Positions 40,101 through 54,032 of a stretch of DNA of 64,000 nt are shown here, piece by piece. The position numbers and the translations under genes are program-made. The stretch lies in assembly GCA_964057225.1 (NCBI GenBank), contig CAXKVF010000074.1:496001-560000 (forward strand), given 5' to 3'. How positions within the stretch are numbered: the first letter of the stretch is position 1; each line of letters starts with the position of its first letter. The notes beneath the pieces were generated by a model. That model was not told the origin of the DNA. It saw only the letters and a list, made by a program, of their open reading frames with translations, and searched no databases. This DNA is from Auanema rhodensis. Lineage: Eukaryota > Nematoda > Chromadorea > Rhabditida > Rhabditidae.

Positions 40101-43100
40101 ATGCTAATTAAATGTACACGTGATGTGCACTTGGTATGTAACTCGCTTCAAGTGAAAGATAAAGAGATGCGGTTTTCAAGATTAGATTCCCCATGTCCAT
40201 ATTAGTCTAAAAACAAATTTTTATTGATATTGCTTCATGGTAACCATGACTTTGAAATTTACGTGAACTTTAATTTATGCTAATTAAATGTACACGTGAT
40301 GTGCACTTGGTATGTAACTCACTTCACGTAAAAGATAAAGAGATGCGGTTTTCAAAATTAGATTCCCCATGTCCATATTGGTCTAAAAACAAATTTTTAT
40401 TGATATTGGTGCATGGTAACCATGACTTTGAATTTTACGTGAACTTTAATTTATGCTAATTAAATGTACACGTGATGTGCACTTGGTATGTAACTCGCTT
40501 CACGTGAAAGATAAAGAGATGCGGTTTTCAAAATTAGATTCCCCATGTCCATATTAGTCTAAAAACAAATTTTTATTGATATTGGTTCATGGTAACCATG
40601 ACTTTGAAATTTACGTGAACTTTAATTTATGCTAATTAAATGTACACGTGATGTGCACTTGGTATGTAACTCGCTTCACGTGAAAGATAAAGAGATGCGG
40701 TTTTCAAAATTAGATTCCCCATGTCCATATTAGTCTAAAAACAAATTTTTATTGATATTGGTTCATGGTAACCATGACTTTGAAATTTACGTGAACTTTA
40801 ATTTATGCTAATTAAATGTACACGTGATGTGCACTTGGTATGTAACTCGCTTCACGTGTAAGATAAAGAGATGCGGTTTTCAAAATTAGATTCCCCATGT
40901 CCATATTAGTCTAAAAACAAATTTTTATAAATATTGGTGCATGGTAACCATGACTTTGAAATTTACGTGAACTTTAATTTATGCTAATTAAATGTACACG
41001 TGATGTGCTCTTGGTATGTAACTCGCTTCACGTGAAAGATAAAGAGATGCGGTTTTCAAAATTAGATTCCCCATGTCCATATTAGTCTAAAAACAAATTT
41101 TTATTGATATTGGTTCATGGTAACCATGACTTTGAAATTTACGTGAACTTTAATTTATGCTAATTAAATGTACACGTGATGTGCACTTGGTATGTAACTC
41201 GCTTCACGTGAAAGATAAAGAGATGCGGTTTTCAAAATTAGATTCCCCATGTCCATATTAGTCTAAAAACAAATTTTTATTGATATTGGTTCATGGTAAC
41301 CATGACTTTGAAATTTACGTGAACTTTAATTTATGCTAATTAAATGTACACGTGATGTGCACTTGGTATGTAACTCGCTTCACGTGAAAGTTAAAGAGAT
41401 GCGGTTTTCAAAATTAGATTCCCCATGTCCATATTAGTCTAAAAACAAATTTTTATTGATATTGGTGCATGGTAACCATGACTTTGAAATTTACGTGAAC
41501 TTTAATTTATGCTAATTAAATGTACACGTGATGTGCACTTGGTATGTAACTCGCTTCACGTGAAAGATAAAGAGATGCGGTTTTCAAAATTATATTCCCC
41601 ATGTCCATATTAGTCTAAAAACAAATTTTTATTGATATTGGTGCATGGTAACCATGACTTTGAAATTTACGTGAACTTTAATTTATGCTAATTAAATGTA
41701 CACGTGATGTGCACTTGGTATGTAACTCGCTTCACGTGAAAGATAAAGAGATGCGGTTTTCAAAATTAGATTCCCCATGTCCATATTAGTCTAAAAACAA
41801 ATTTTTATTGATATTGGTGCATGGTAACCATGACTTTGAATTTTACGTGAACTTTAATTTATGCTAATTAAATGTACACGTGATGTGCACTTGGTATGTA
41901 ACTCGCTTTACGTGAAAGATAAAGAGATGCGGTTTTCAAAATTATATTCCCCATGTCCATATTAGTCTAAAAACAAATTTTTATTGATATTGGTGCATGG
42001 TAACCATGACTTTGAAATTTACGTGAACTTTAATTTATGCTAATTAAATGTACACGTGATGTGCACTTGGTATGTAACTCGCTTCACGTGAAAGATAAAG
42101 AGATGCGGTTTTCAAAATTAGATTCCCCATGTCCATATTAGTCTAAAAACAAATTTTTATTGATATTGGTCCATGGTAACCATGACTTTGAATTTTACGT
42201 GAACTTTAATTTATGCTAATTAAATGTACACGTGATGTGCACTTGGTATGTAACTCGCTTCACGTGAAAGATAAAGAGATGCGGTTTTCAAAATTAGATT
42301 CCCCATGTCCATATTAGTCTAAAAACAAATTTTTATTGATATTGGTTCATGGTAACCATGACTTTGAAATTTACGTGAACTTTAATTTATGCTAATTAAA
42401 TGTACACGTGATGTGCACTTGGTATGTAACTCGCTTCACGTGAAAGATAAAGAGATGCGGTTTTCAAAATTAGATTCCCCATGTCCATATTAGTCTAAAA
42501 ACAAATTTTTATTGATATTGGTTCATGGTAACCATGACTTTGAAATTTACGTGAACTTTAATTTATGCTAATTAAATGTACACGTGATGTGCACTTGGTA
42601 TGTAACTCGCTTCACGTGAAAGATAAAGAGATTCGGTTTTCAAAATTAGATTCCCCATGTCCATATTAGTCTAAAAACAAATTTTTATTGATATTGGTGC
42701 ATGGTAACCATGACTTTGAAATTTACGTGAACTTTAATTTATGCTAATTAAATGTACACGTGATGTGCTCTTGGTATGTAACTCGCTTCACGTGAAAGAT
42801 AAAGAGATGCGGTTTTCAAAATTAGATTACCCATGTCCATATTAGTCTAAAAACAAATTTTTATTGATATTGGTGCATGGTAACCATGACTTTGAAATTT
42901 ACGTGAACTTTAATTTATGCTAATTAAATGTACACGTGATGTGCTCTTGGTATGTAACTCGCTTCACGTGAAAGATAAAGAGATGCGGTTTTCAAAATTA
43001 GATTACCCATGTCCATAATAGTCTAAAAACAAATTTTTATTGATATTGGTGCATGGTAACCATGACTTTGAAATTTACGTGAACTTTAATTTATGCTAAT

Positions 43101-46100
43101 TAAATGTACACGTGATGTGCACTTGGTATGTAACTCGCTTCACGTGAAAGATAAAGAGATGCGGTTTTCAAAATTAGATTCCCCATGTCCATATTAGTCT
43201 AAAAACAAATTTTTATTGATATTGGTTCATGGTAACCATGACTTTGAAATTTACGTGAACTTTAATTTATGCTAATTAAATGTACACGTGATGTGCACTT
43301 GGTATGTAACTCGCTTCACGTGAAAGATAAAGAGATGCGGTTTTCAAAATTAGATCCCCCATGTCCATATTAGTCTAAATACTAATTTTTATTGATATTG
43401 GTGCATGGTAACCATGACTTTGAAATTTACGTGAACTTTAATTTATGCTAATTAAATGTACACGTGATGTGCACTTGGTATGTAACTCGCTTCACGTGAA
43501 AGATAAAGAGATGCGGTTTTCAAAATTAGATTCCCCATGTCCATATTAGTCTAAAAACAAATTTTTATTGATATTGGTGCATGGTAACCATGACTTTGAA
43601 TTTTACGTGAACTTTAATTTATGCTAATTAAATGTACACGTGATGTGCACTTGGTATGTAACTCGCTTCACGTGAAAGATAAAGAGATGCGGTTTTCAAA
43701 ATTAGATTCCCCATGTCCATATTAGTCTAAAAACAAATTTTTATTGATATTGGTTCATGGTAACCATGACTTTGAAATTTACGTGAACTTTAATTTATGC
43801 TAATTAAATGTACACGTGATGTGCACTTGGTATGTAACTCGCTTCACGTGTAAGATAAAGAGATGCGGTTTTCAAAATTAGATTCCCCATGTCCATATTA
43901 GTCTAAAAACAAATTTTTATTGATATTGGTGCATGGTAACCATGACTTTGAAATTTACGTGAACTTTAATTTATGCTAATTAAATGTACACGTGATGTGC
44001 TCTTGGTATGTAACTCGCTTCACGTGAAAGATAAAGAGATGCGGTTTTCAAAATTAGATTCCCCATGTCCATATTAGTCTAAAAACAAATTTTTATTGAT
44101 ATTGGTTCATGGTAACCATGACTTTGAAATTTACGTGAACTTTAATTTATGCTAATTAAATGTACACGTGATGTGCACTTGGTATGTAACTCGCTTCACG
44201 TGAAAGTTAAAGAGATGCGGTTTTCAAAATTAGATTACCCATGTCCATATTAGTCTAAAAACAAATTTTTATTGATATTGGTTCATGGTAACCATGACTT
44301 TGAAATTTACGTGAACTTTAATTTATGCTAATTAAATGTACACGTGATGTGCACTTGGTATGTAACTCGCTTCACGTGAAAGATAAAGAGATGCGGTTTT
44401 CAAAATTAGATCCCCCATGTCCATATTAGTCTAAATACTAATTTTTATTGATATTGGTGCATGGTAACCATGACTTTGAAATTTACGTGAACTTTAATTT
44501 ATGCTAATTAAATGTACACGTGATGTGCACTTGGTATGTAACTCGCTTCACGTGAAAGATAAAGAGATGCGGTTTTCAAAATTAGATTCCCCATGTCCAT
44601 ATTAGTCTAAAAACAAATTTTTATTGATATTGGTGCATGGTAACCATGACTTTGAAATTTACGTGAACTTTAATTTATGCTAATTAAATGTACACGTGAT
44701 GTGCACTTGGTATGTAACTCGCTTCACGTGAAAGATAAAGAGATGCGGTTTTCAAAATTAGATTCCCCATGTCCATATTAGTCTAAAAACAAATTTTTAT
44801 TGATATTGGTGCATGGTAACCATGACTTTGAAATTTACGTGAACTTTAATTTATGCTAATTAAATGTACACGTGATGTGCACTTGGTATGTAACTTGCTT
44901 CACGTGAAAGATAAAGAGATGCGGTTTTCAAAATTAGATTGCCCATGTCCATATTAGTCTAAAAACAAATTTTAATTGATATTGGTTCATGGTAACCATG
45001 ACTTTGAAATTTACGTGAACTTTAATTTATGCTAATTAAATGTACACGTGATGTGCACTTGGTATGTAACTCGCTTCACGTGAAAGATAAAGAGATGCGG
45101 TTTTCATAGTTAGATTCCCCATGTCCATATTAGTCTAAAAACAAATTTTTATTGATATTGGTGCATGGTAACCATGACTTTGAAATTTACGTGAACTTTA
45201 ATTTATGCTAATTAAATGTACACGTGATGTGCACTTGGTATGTAACTCGCTTCACGTGAAAGATGAAGAGATGCGGTTTTCAAAATTAGATTCCCCATGT
45301 CCATATTAGTCTAAAAACAAATTTTTATTGATATTGGTGCATGGTAACCATGACTTTGAAATTTACGTGAACTTTAATTTATGCTAATTAAATGTACACG
45401 TGATGTGCACTTGGTATGTAACTCGCTTCACGTGAAAGATAAAGAGATGCGGTTTTCAAAATTAGATTCCCCATGTCCATATTAGTCTAAAAACAAATTT
45501 TTATTGATATTGGTGCATGGTAACCATGACTTTGAAATTTACGTGAACTTTAATTTATGCTAATTAAATGTACACGTGATGTGCACTTGGTATGTAACTC
45601 GCTTCACGTGAAAGATAAAGAGATGCGGTTTTCAAAATTAGATTGCCCATGTCCATATTAGTCTAAAAACAAATTTTAATTGATATTGGTTCATGGTAAC
45701 CATGACTTTGAAATTTACGTGAACTTTAATTTATGCTAATTAAATGTACACGTGATGTGCACTTGGTATGTAACTCGCTTCACGTGAAAGATAAAGAGAT
45801 GCGGTTTTCAAAATTAGATTGCCCATGTCCATATTAGTCTAAAAACAAATTTTAATTGATATTGGTTCATGGTAACCATGACTTTGAAATTTACGTGAAC
45901 TTTAATTTATGCTAATTAAATGTACACGTGATGTGCACTTGGTATGTAACTCGCTTCACGTGAAAGATAAAGAGATGCGGTTTTCAAAATTAGATTGCCC
46001 ATGCCCATATTAGTCTAAAAACAAATTTTTATTGATATTGGTGCATGGTAACCATGACTTTGAAATTTACGTGAACTTTAATTTATGCTAATTAAATGTA

Positions 46101-46464
46101 CACGTGATGTGCACTTGGTATGTAACTCGCTTCACGTAAAAGATAAAGAGATGCGGTTTTCAAAATTAGATTGCCCATGTCCATATTAGTCTAAAAACAA
46201 ATTTTTATTGATATTGGTGCATGGTAACCATGACTTTGAAATTTACGTGAACTTTAATTTATGCTAATTAAATGTACACGTGATGTGCACTCGGTATGTA
46301 ACTCGCTTCACGTGAAAGATAAAGAGATGCGGTTTTCAAAATTAGATTCCTCATGTCCATATTAGTCTAAAAACAAATTTTTATTGATATTGGTGCATGG
46401 TAACCATGACTTTGAAATTTACGTGAACTTTAATTTATGCTAATTAAATGTACACGTGATGTGC

Positions 46465-49400
46465 ACTTGGTATGTAACTCGCTTCACGTGAAAGATAAAG
46501 AGATGCGGTTTTCAAAATTAGATTGCCCATGTCCATATTAGTCTAAAAACAAATTTTTATTGATATTGGTTCATGGTAACCATGACTTTGAAATTTACGT
46601 GAACTTTAATTTATGCTAATTAAATGTACACGTGATGTGCACTTGGTATGTAACTCGCTTCACGTGAAAGATAAAGAGATACGGTTTTCAAAATTAGATT
46701 CCCCATGTCCATATTAGTCTAAAAACAAATTTTTATTGATATTGGTGCATGGTAACCGTGACTTTGAAATTTACGTGAACTTTAATTTATGCTAATTAAA
46801 TGTACACGTGATGTGCACTTGGTATGTAACTCGCTTCACGTGAAAGATAAAGAGATGCGGTTTTCAAAATTAGATTGCCCATGTCCATATTAGTCTAAAA
46901 ACAAATTTTAATTGATATTGGTTCATGGTAACCATGACTTTGAAATTTACGTGAACATTAATTTATGCTAATTAAATGTACACGTGATGTGCACTTGGTA
47001 TGTAACTCGCTTCACGTGAAAGATAAAGAGATGCGGTTTTCAAAATTAGATTCCCCATGTCCATATTAGTCTAAAAACAAATTTTTATTGATATTGGTTC
47101 ATGGTAACCATGACTTTGAAATTTACGTGAACTTTAATTTATGCTAATTAAATGTACACGTGATGTGCACTTGGTATGTAACTCGCTTCACGTGAAAGAT
47201 AAAGAGATGCGGTTTTCAAAATTAGATTCCCCATGTCCATATTAGTCTAAAAACAAATTTTAATTGATATTGGTTCATGGTAACCATGACTTTGAAATTT
47301 ACGTGAACATTAATTTATGCTAATTAAATGTACACGTGATGTGCACTTGGTATGTAACTCGCTTCACGTGAAAGATAAAGAGATGCGGTTTTCAAAATTA
47401 GATTCCCCATGTCCATATTAGTCTAAAAACAAATTTTTATTGATATTGGTTCATGGTAACCATGACTTTGAAATTTACGTGAACTTTAATTTATGCTAAT
47501 TAAATGTACACGTGATGTGCACTTGGTATGTAACTCGCTTCACGTGAAAGATAAAGAGATGCGGTTTTCAAAATTAGATTCCCCATGTCCATATTAGTCT
47601 AAAAACAAATTTTTATTGATATTGGTGCATGGTAACCATGACTTTGAAATTTACGTGAACTTTAATTTATGCTAATTAAATGTACACGTGATGTGCACTT
47701 GGTATGTAACTCGCTTCACGTGAAAGATGAAGAGATGTGGTTTTCAAAATTAGATTCCCCATGTCCATATTAGTCTAAAAACAAATTTTTATTGATATTG
47801 GTGCATGGTAACCATGACTTTGAAATTTACGTGAACTTTAATTTATGCTAATTAAATGTACACGTGATGTGCACTTGGTATGTAACTCGCTTCACGTGAA
47901 AGATAAAGAGATGCGGTTTTCAAAATTAGATCCCCCATGTCCATATTAGTCTAAAAACAAATTTTTATTGATATTGGTTCATGGTAACCATGACTTTGAA
48001 ATTTACGTGAACTTTAATTTATGCTAATTAAATGTACACGTGATGTGCACTTGGTATGTAACTCGCTTCACGTGAAAGATAAAGAGATGCGGTTTTCAAA
48101 ATTAGATTCCCCATGTCCATATTAGTCTAAAAACGAATTTTTATTGATATTGGTGCATGGTAACCACGACTTTGAAATTTACGTGAACTTTAATTTATGC
48201 TAATTAAATGTACACGTGATGTGCACTTGGTATGTAACTCGCTTCACGTGAAAGATAAAGAGATGCGGTTTTCAAAATTAGATTCCCCATGTCCATATTA
48301 GTCTAAAAACAAATTTTTATTGATATTGGTTCATGGTAACCATGACTTTGAAATTTACGTGAACTTTAATTTATGCTAATTAAATGTACACGTGATGTGC
48401 ACTTGGTATGTAACTCGCTTCACGTGAAAGATAAAGAGATGCGGTTTTCAAAGTTAGATTCCCCATGTCCATATTAGTCTAAAAACAAATTTTTATTGAT
48501 ATTGGTTCATGGTAACCATGACTTTGAAATTTACGTGAACTTTAATTTATGCTAATTAAATGTACACGTGATGTGCACTTGGTATGTAACTCGCTTCACG
48601 TGAAAGATAAAGAGATGCGGTTTTCAAAATTAGATTCCCCATGTCCATATTAGTCTAAAAACAAATTTTTATTGATATTGGTGCATGGTAACCATGACTT
48701 TGAAATTTACGTGAACTTTAATTTATGCTAATTAAATGTACACGTGATGTGCACTTGGTATGTAACTCGCTTCACGTGAAAGATAAAGAGATGCGGTTTT
48801 CAAAATTAGATTCCCCATGTCCATATTAGTCTAAAAACAAATTTTTATTGATATTGGTGCATGGTAACCATGACTTTGAAATTTACGTGAACTTTAATTT
48901 ATGCTAATTAAATGTACACGTGATGTGCACTTGGTATGTAACTCGCTTCACGTGAAAGATAAAGAGATGCGGTTTTCAAAATTAGATTCCCCATGTCCAT
49001 ATTAGTCTAAAAACAAATTTTTATTGATATTGGTGCATGGTAACCATGACTTTGAAATTTACGTGAACTTTAATTTATGCTAATTAAATGTACACGTGAT
49101 GTGCACTTGGTATGTAACTCGCTTCACGTGAAAGATAAAGAGATGCGGTTTTCAAAGTTAGATTCCCCATGTCCATATTAGTCTAAAAACAAATTTTTAT
49201 TGATATTGGTTCATGGTAACCATGACTTTGAAATTTACGTGAACTTTAATTTATGCTAATTAAATGTACACGTGATGTGCACTTGGTATGTAACTCGCTT
49301 CACGTGAAAGATAAAGAGATGCGGTTTTCAAAATTAGATTCCCCATGTCCATATTAGTCTAAAAACAAATTTTTATTGATATTGGTGCATGGTAACCATG

Positions 49401-49808
49401 ACTTTGAAATTTACGTGAACTTTAATTTATGCTAATTAAATGTACACGTGATGTGCACTTGGTATGTAACTCGCTTCACGTGAAAGATAAAGAGATGCGG
49501 TTTTCAAAATTAGATTCCCCATGTCCATATTAGTCTAAAAACAAATTTTTATTGATATTGGTGCATGGTAACCATGACTTTGAAATTTACGTGAACTTTA
49601 ATTTATGCTAATTAAATGTACACGTGATGTGCACTTGGTATGTAACTCGCTTCACGTGAAAGATAAAGAGATGCGGTTTTCAAAATTAGATTCCCCATGT
49701 CCATATTAGTCTAAAAACAAATTTTTATTGATATTGGTGCATGGTAACCATGACTTTGAAATTTACGTGAACTTTAATTTATGCTAATTAAATGTACACG
49801 TGATGTGC
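46465..49808 (+). repeat. 19-monomer HOR unit, copy 1 (3,344 bp)
   Basis: Order: ATTGCCC/TTCATGG; AGATACGG/AACCGTG; ATTGCCC/TTTTAATTG/GAACATTAA; TTCATGG; TTTTAATTG/GAACATTAA; TTCATGG; plain; GATGAAGAGATGTGG; GATCCCCC/TTCATGG; AAACGAATT/CCACGAC; TTCATGG; then two four-monomer units. Its start continues the block B order, so it was built from the end of block B and duplicated as a whole. Confidence 0.93.
48401..49808 (+). repeat. Nested four-monomer tandem duplication (2 x 704 bp)
   Basis: Two units (48,401..49,104 and 49,105..49,808), each an a53g/TTCATGG monomer followed by three plain GTGCATGG monomers. The pair is present in full in 19-monomer copy 2 at 51,745..53,152, so the four-monomer event came first. 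Confidence 0.9.
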
Positions 49809-52800
49809 ACTTGGTATGTAACTCGCTTCACGTGAAAGATAAAGAGATGCGGTTTTCAAAATTAGATTGCCCATGTCCATATTAGTCTAAAAACAAATTT
49901 TTATTGATATTGGTTCATGGTAACCATGACTTTGAAATTTACGTGAACTTTAATTTATGCTAATTAAATGTACACGTGATGTGCACTTGGTATGTAACTC
50001 GCTTCACGTGAAAGATAAAGAGATACGGTTTTCAAAATTAGATTCCCCATGTCCATATTAGTCTAAAAACAAATTTTTATTGATATTGGTGCATGGTAAC
50101 CGTGACTTTGAAATTTACGTGAACTTTAATTTATGCTAATTAAATGTACACGTGATGTGCACTTGGTATGTAACTCGCTTCACGTGAAAGATAAAGAGAT
50201 GCGGTTTTCAAAATTAGATTGCCCATGTCCATATTAGTCTAAAAACAAATTTTAATTGATATTGGTTCATGGTAACCATGACTTTGAAATTTACGTGAAC
50301 ATTAATTTATGCTAATTAAATGTACACGTGATGTGCACTTGGTATGTAACTCGCTTCACGTGAAAGATAAAGAGATGCGGTTTTCAAAATTAGATTCCCC
50401 ATGTCCATATTAGTCTAAAAACAAATTTTTATTGATATTGGTTCATGGTAACCATGACTTTGAAATTTACGTGAACTTTAATTTATGCTAATTAAATGTA
50501 CACGTGATGTGCACTTGGTATGTAACTCGCTTCACGTGAAAGATAAAGAGATGCGGTTTTCAAAATTAGATTCCCCATGTCCATATTAGTCTAAAAACAA
50601 ATTTTAATTGATATTGGTTCATGGTAACCATGACTTTGAAATTTACGTGAACATTAATTTATGCTAATTAAATGTACACGTGATGTGCACTTGGTATGTA
50701 ACTCGCTTCACGTGAAAGATAAAGAGATGCGGTTTTCAAAATTAGATTCCCCATGTCCATATTAGTCTAAAAACAAATTTTTATTGATATTGGTTCATGG
50801 TAACCATGACTTTGAAATTTACGTGAACTTTAATTTATGCTAATTAAATGTACACGTGATGTGCACTTGGTATGTAACTCGCTTCACGTGAAAGATAAAG
50901 AGATGCGGTTTTCAAAATTAGATTCCCCATGTCCATATTAGTCTAAAAACAAATTTTTATTGATATTGGTGCATGGTAACCATGACTTTGAAATTTACGT
51001 GAACTTTAATTTATGCTAATTAAATGTACACGTGATGTGCACTTGGTATGTAACTCGCTTCACGTGAAAGATGAAGAGATGTGGTTTTCAAAATTAGATT
51101 CCCCATGTCCATATTAGTCTAAAAACAAATTTTTATTGATATTGGTGCATGGTAACCATGACTTTGAAATTTACGTGAACTTTAATTTATGCTAATTAAA
51201 TGTACACGTGATGTGCACTTGGTATGTAACTCGCTTCACGTGAAAGATAAAGAGATGCGGTTTTCAAAATTAGATCCCCCATGTCCATATTAGTCTAAAA
51301 ACAAATTTTTATTGATATTGGTTCATGGTAACCATGACTTTGAAATTTACGTGAACTTTAATTTATGCTAATTAAATGTACACGTGATGTGCACTTGGTA
51401 TGTAACTCGCTTCACGTGAAAGATAAAGAGATGCGGTTTTCAAAATTAGATTCCCCATGTCCATATTAGTCTAAAAACGAATTTTTATTGATATTGGTGC
51501 ATGGTAACCACGACTTTGAAATTTACGTGAACTTTAATTTATGCTAATTAAATGTACACGTGATGTGCACTTGGTATGTAACTCGCTTCACGTGAAAGAT
51601 AAAGAGATGCGGTTTTCAAAATTAGATTCCCCATGTCCATATTAGTCTAAAAACAAATTTTTATTGATATTGGTTCATGGTAACCATGACTTTGAAATTT
51701 ACGTGAACTTTAATTTATGCTAATTAAATGTACACGTGATGTGCACTTGGTATGTAACTCGCTTCACGTGAAAGATAAAGAGATGCGGTTTTCAAAGTTA
51801 GATTCCCCATGTCCATATTAGTCTAAAAACAAATTTTTATTGATATTGGTTCATGGTAACCATGACTTTGAAATTTACGTGAACTTTAATTTATGCTAAT
51901 TAAATGTACACGTGATGTGCACTTGGTATGTAACTCGCTTCACGTGAAAGATAAAGAGATGCGGTTTTCAAAATTAGATTCCCCATGTCCATATTAGTCT
52001 AAAAACAAATTTTTATTGATATTGGTGCATGGTAACCATGACTTTGAAATTTACGTGAACTTTAATTTATGCTAATTAAATGTACACGTGATGTGCACTT
52101 GGTATGTAACTCGCTTCACGTGAAAGATAAAGAGATGCGGTTTTCAAAATTAGATTCCCCATGTCCATATTAGTCTAAAAACAAATTTTTATTGATATTG
52201 GTGCATGGTAACCATGACTTTGAAATTTACGTGAACTTTAATTTATGCTAATTAAATGTACACGTGATGTGCACTTGGTATGTAACTCGCTTCACGTGAA
52301 AGATAAAGAGATGCGGTTTTCAAAATTAGATTCCCCATGTCCATATTAGTCTAAAAACAAATTTTTATTGATATTGGTGCATGGTAACCATGACTTTGAA
52401 ATTTACGTGAACTTTAATTTATGCTAATTAAATGTACACGTGATGTGCACTTGGTATGTAACTCGCTTCACGTGAAAGATAAAGAGATGCGGTTTTCAAA
52501 GTTAGATTCCCCATGTCCATATTAGTCTAAAAACAAATTTTTATTGATATTGGTTCATGGTAACCATGACTTTGAAATTTACGTGAACTTTAATTTATGC
52601 TAATTAAATGTACACGTGATGTGCACTTGGTATGTAACTCGCTTCACGTGAAAGATAAAGAGATGCGGTTTTCAAAATTAGATTCCCCATGTCCATATTA
52701 GTCTAAAAACAAATTTTTATTGATATTGGTGCATGGTAACCATGACTTTGAAATTTACGTGAACTTTAATTTATGCTAATTAAATGTACACGTGATGTGC

Positions 52801-53152
52801 ACTTGGTATGTAACTCGCTTCACGTGAAAGATAAAGAGATGCGGTTTTCAAAATTAGATTCCCCATGTCCATATTAGTCTAAAAACAAATTTTTATTGAT
52901 ATTGGTGCATGGTAACCATGACTTTGAAATTTACGTGAACTTTAATTTATGCTAATTAAATGTACACGTGATGTGCACTTGGTATGTAACTCGCTTCACG
53001 TGAAAGATAAAGAGATGCGGTTTTCAAAATTAGATTCCCCATGTCCATATTAGTCTAAAAACAAATTTTTATTGATATTGGTGCATGGTAACCATGACTT
53101 TGAAATTTACGTGAACTTTAATTTATGCTAATTAAATGTACACGTGATGTGC
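49809..53152 (+). repeat. 19-monomer HOR unit, copy 2 (3,344 bp)
   Basis: Every diagnostic change I checked in copy 1 recurs exactly 3,344 bp later: ACGG 46,681 / 50,025, GTGG 47,737 / 51,081, AAACGAATT 48,133 / 51,477, AAGTT 48,451 / 51,795 and 49,155 / 52,499. No difference was found by eye, which suggests a very recent duplication. The next monomer (53,153) has CCCC rather than ATTGCCC and ends the match. Confidence 0.93.
51745..53152 (+). repeat. Nested four-monomer duplication inside 19-monomer copy 2
   Basis: This is the counterpart of 48,401..49,808, with a53g monomers at 51,745 and 52,449, 704 bp apart, and the same three plain monomers after each. Confidence 0.9.
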
Positions 53153-54032
53153 ACTTGGTATGTAACTCGCTTCACGTGAAAGATAAAGAGATGCGGTTTT
53201 CAAAATTAGATTCCCCATGTCCATATTAGTCTAAAAACAAATTTTTATTGATATTGGTTCATGGTAACCATGACTTTGAAATTTACGTGAACTTTAATTT
53301 ATGCTAATTAAATGTACACGTGATGTGCACTTGGTATGTAACTCGCTTCACGTGAAAGATAAAGAGATGCGGTTTTCAAAATTAGATTCCCCATGTCCAT
53401 ATTAGTCTAAAAACAAATTTTTATTGATATTGGTGCATGGTAACCATGACTTTGAAATTTACGTGAACTTTAATTTATGCTAATTAAATGTACACGTGAT
53501 GTGCACTTGGTATGTAACTCGCTTCACGTGAAAGATAAAGAGATGCGGTTTTCAAAATTAGATTCCCCATGTCCATATTAGTCTAAAAACAAATTTTTAT
53601 TGATATTGGTGCATGGTAACCATGACTTTGAAATTTACGTGAACTTTAATTTATGCTAATTAAATGTACACGTGATGTGCACTTGGTATGTAACTCGCTT
53701 CACGTGAATGATAAAGAGATGCGGTTTTCAAAATTAGATCCCCCATGTCCATATTAGTCTAAAAACAAATTTTTATTGATATTGGTGCATGGTAACCATG
53801 ACTTTGAAATTTACGTGAACTTTAATTTATGCTAATTAAATGTACACGTGATGTGCACTTGGTATGTAACTCGCTTCACGTGAAAGATAAAGAGATGCGG
53901 TTTTCAAAATTAGATTCCCCATGTCGATATTAGTCTAAAAACAAATTTTTATTGATATTGGTTCATGGTAACCATGACTTTGAAATTTACGTGAACTTTA
54001 ATTTATGCTAATTAAATGTACACGTGATGTGC
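52801..54032 (+). repeat. Seven-monomer segment with GAATGATAAAG and GTCGATATT, copy 1
   Basis: It ends in two marked monomers: 53,681 (CACGTGAATG with GATCCCCC) and 53,857 (ATGTCGATATT with TTCATGG). The same segment lies 5,632 bp (32 monomers) downstream at 58,433..59,664. A reduced third version at 62,129..62,480 keeps GATCCCCC and GTCGATATT but has the usual CACGTGAAAG. Confidence 0.85.

Larger units (their letters stand above)
27281..46640 (+). repeat. Large HOR block B (110 monomers), second copy of block A
   Basis: Same monomer order as 1..19,184, with one additional monomer at about 33,441..33,792. Other differences seen are few: CTGAATACTA near 29,471 where block A has CTAAATACTA, the CCCGATG substitution in the duplicated monomer, and the tail of the monomer at 46,289, which is GTGCATGG where block A (18,833) has TTCATGATAACC. 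The last monomer of the match (46,465) is also the first of the following 19-monomer duplication, so the boundary is shared. The low divergence suggests a recent segmental exchange or, less likely, an assembly duplication. Confidence 0.92.

Noticed and set aside
27281-46640. Block B as a pure assembly artefact
   Set aside because: It differs from block A by an extra monomer and several private substitutions, which a simple duplicated contig would not show. Read depth has not been checked, so this is not excluded outright.
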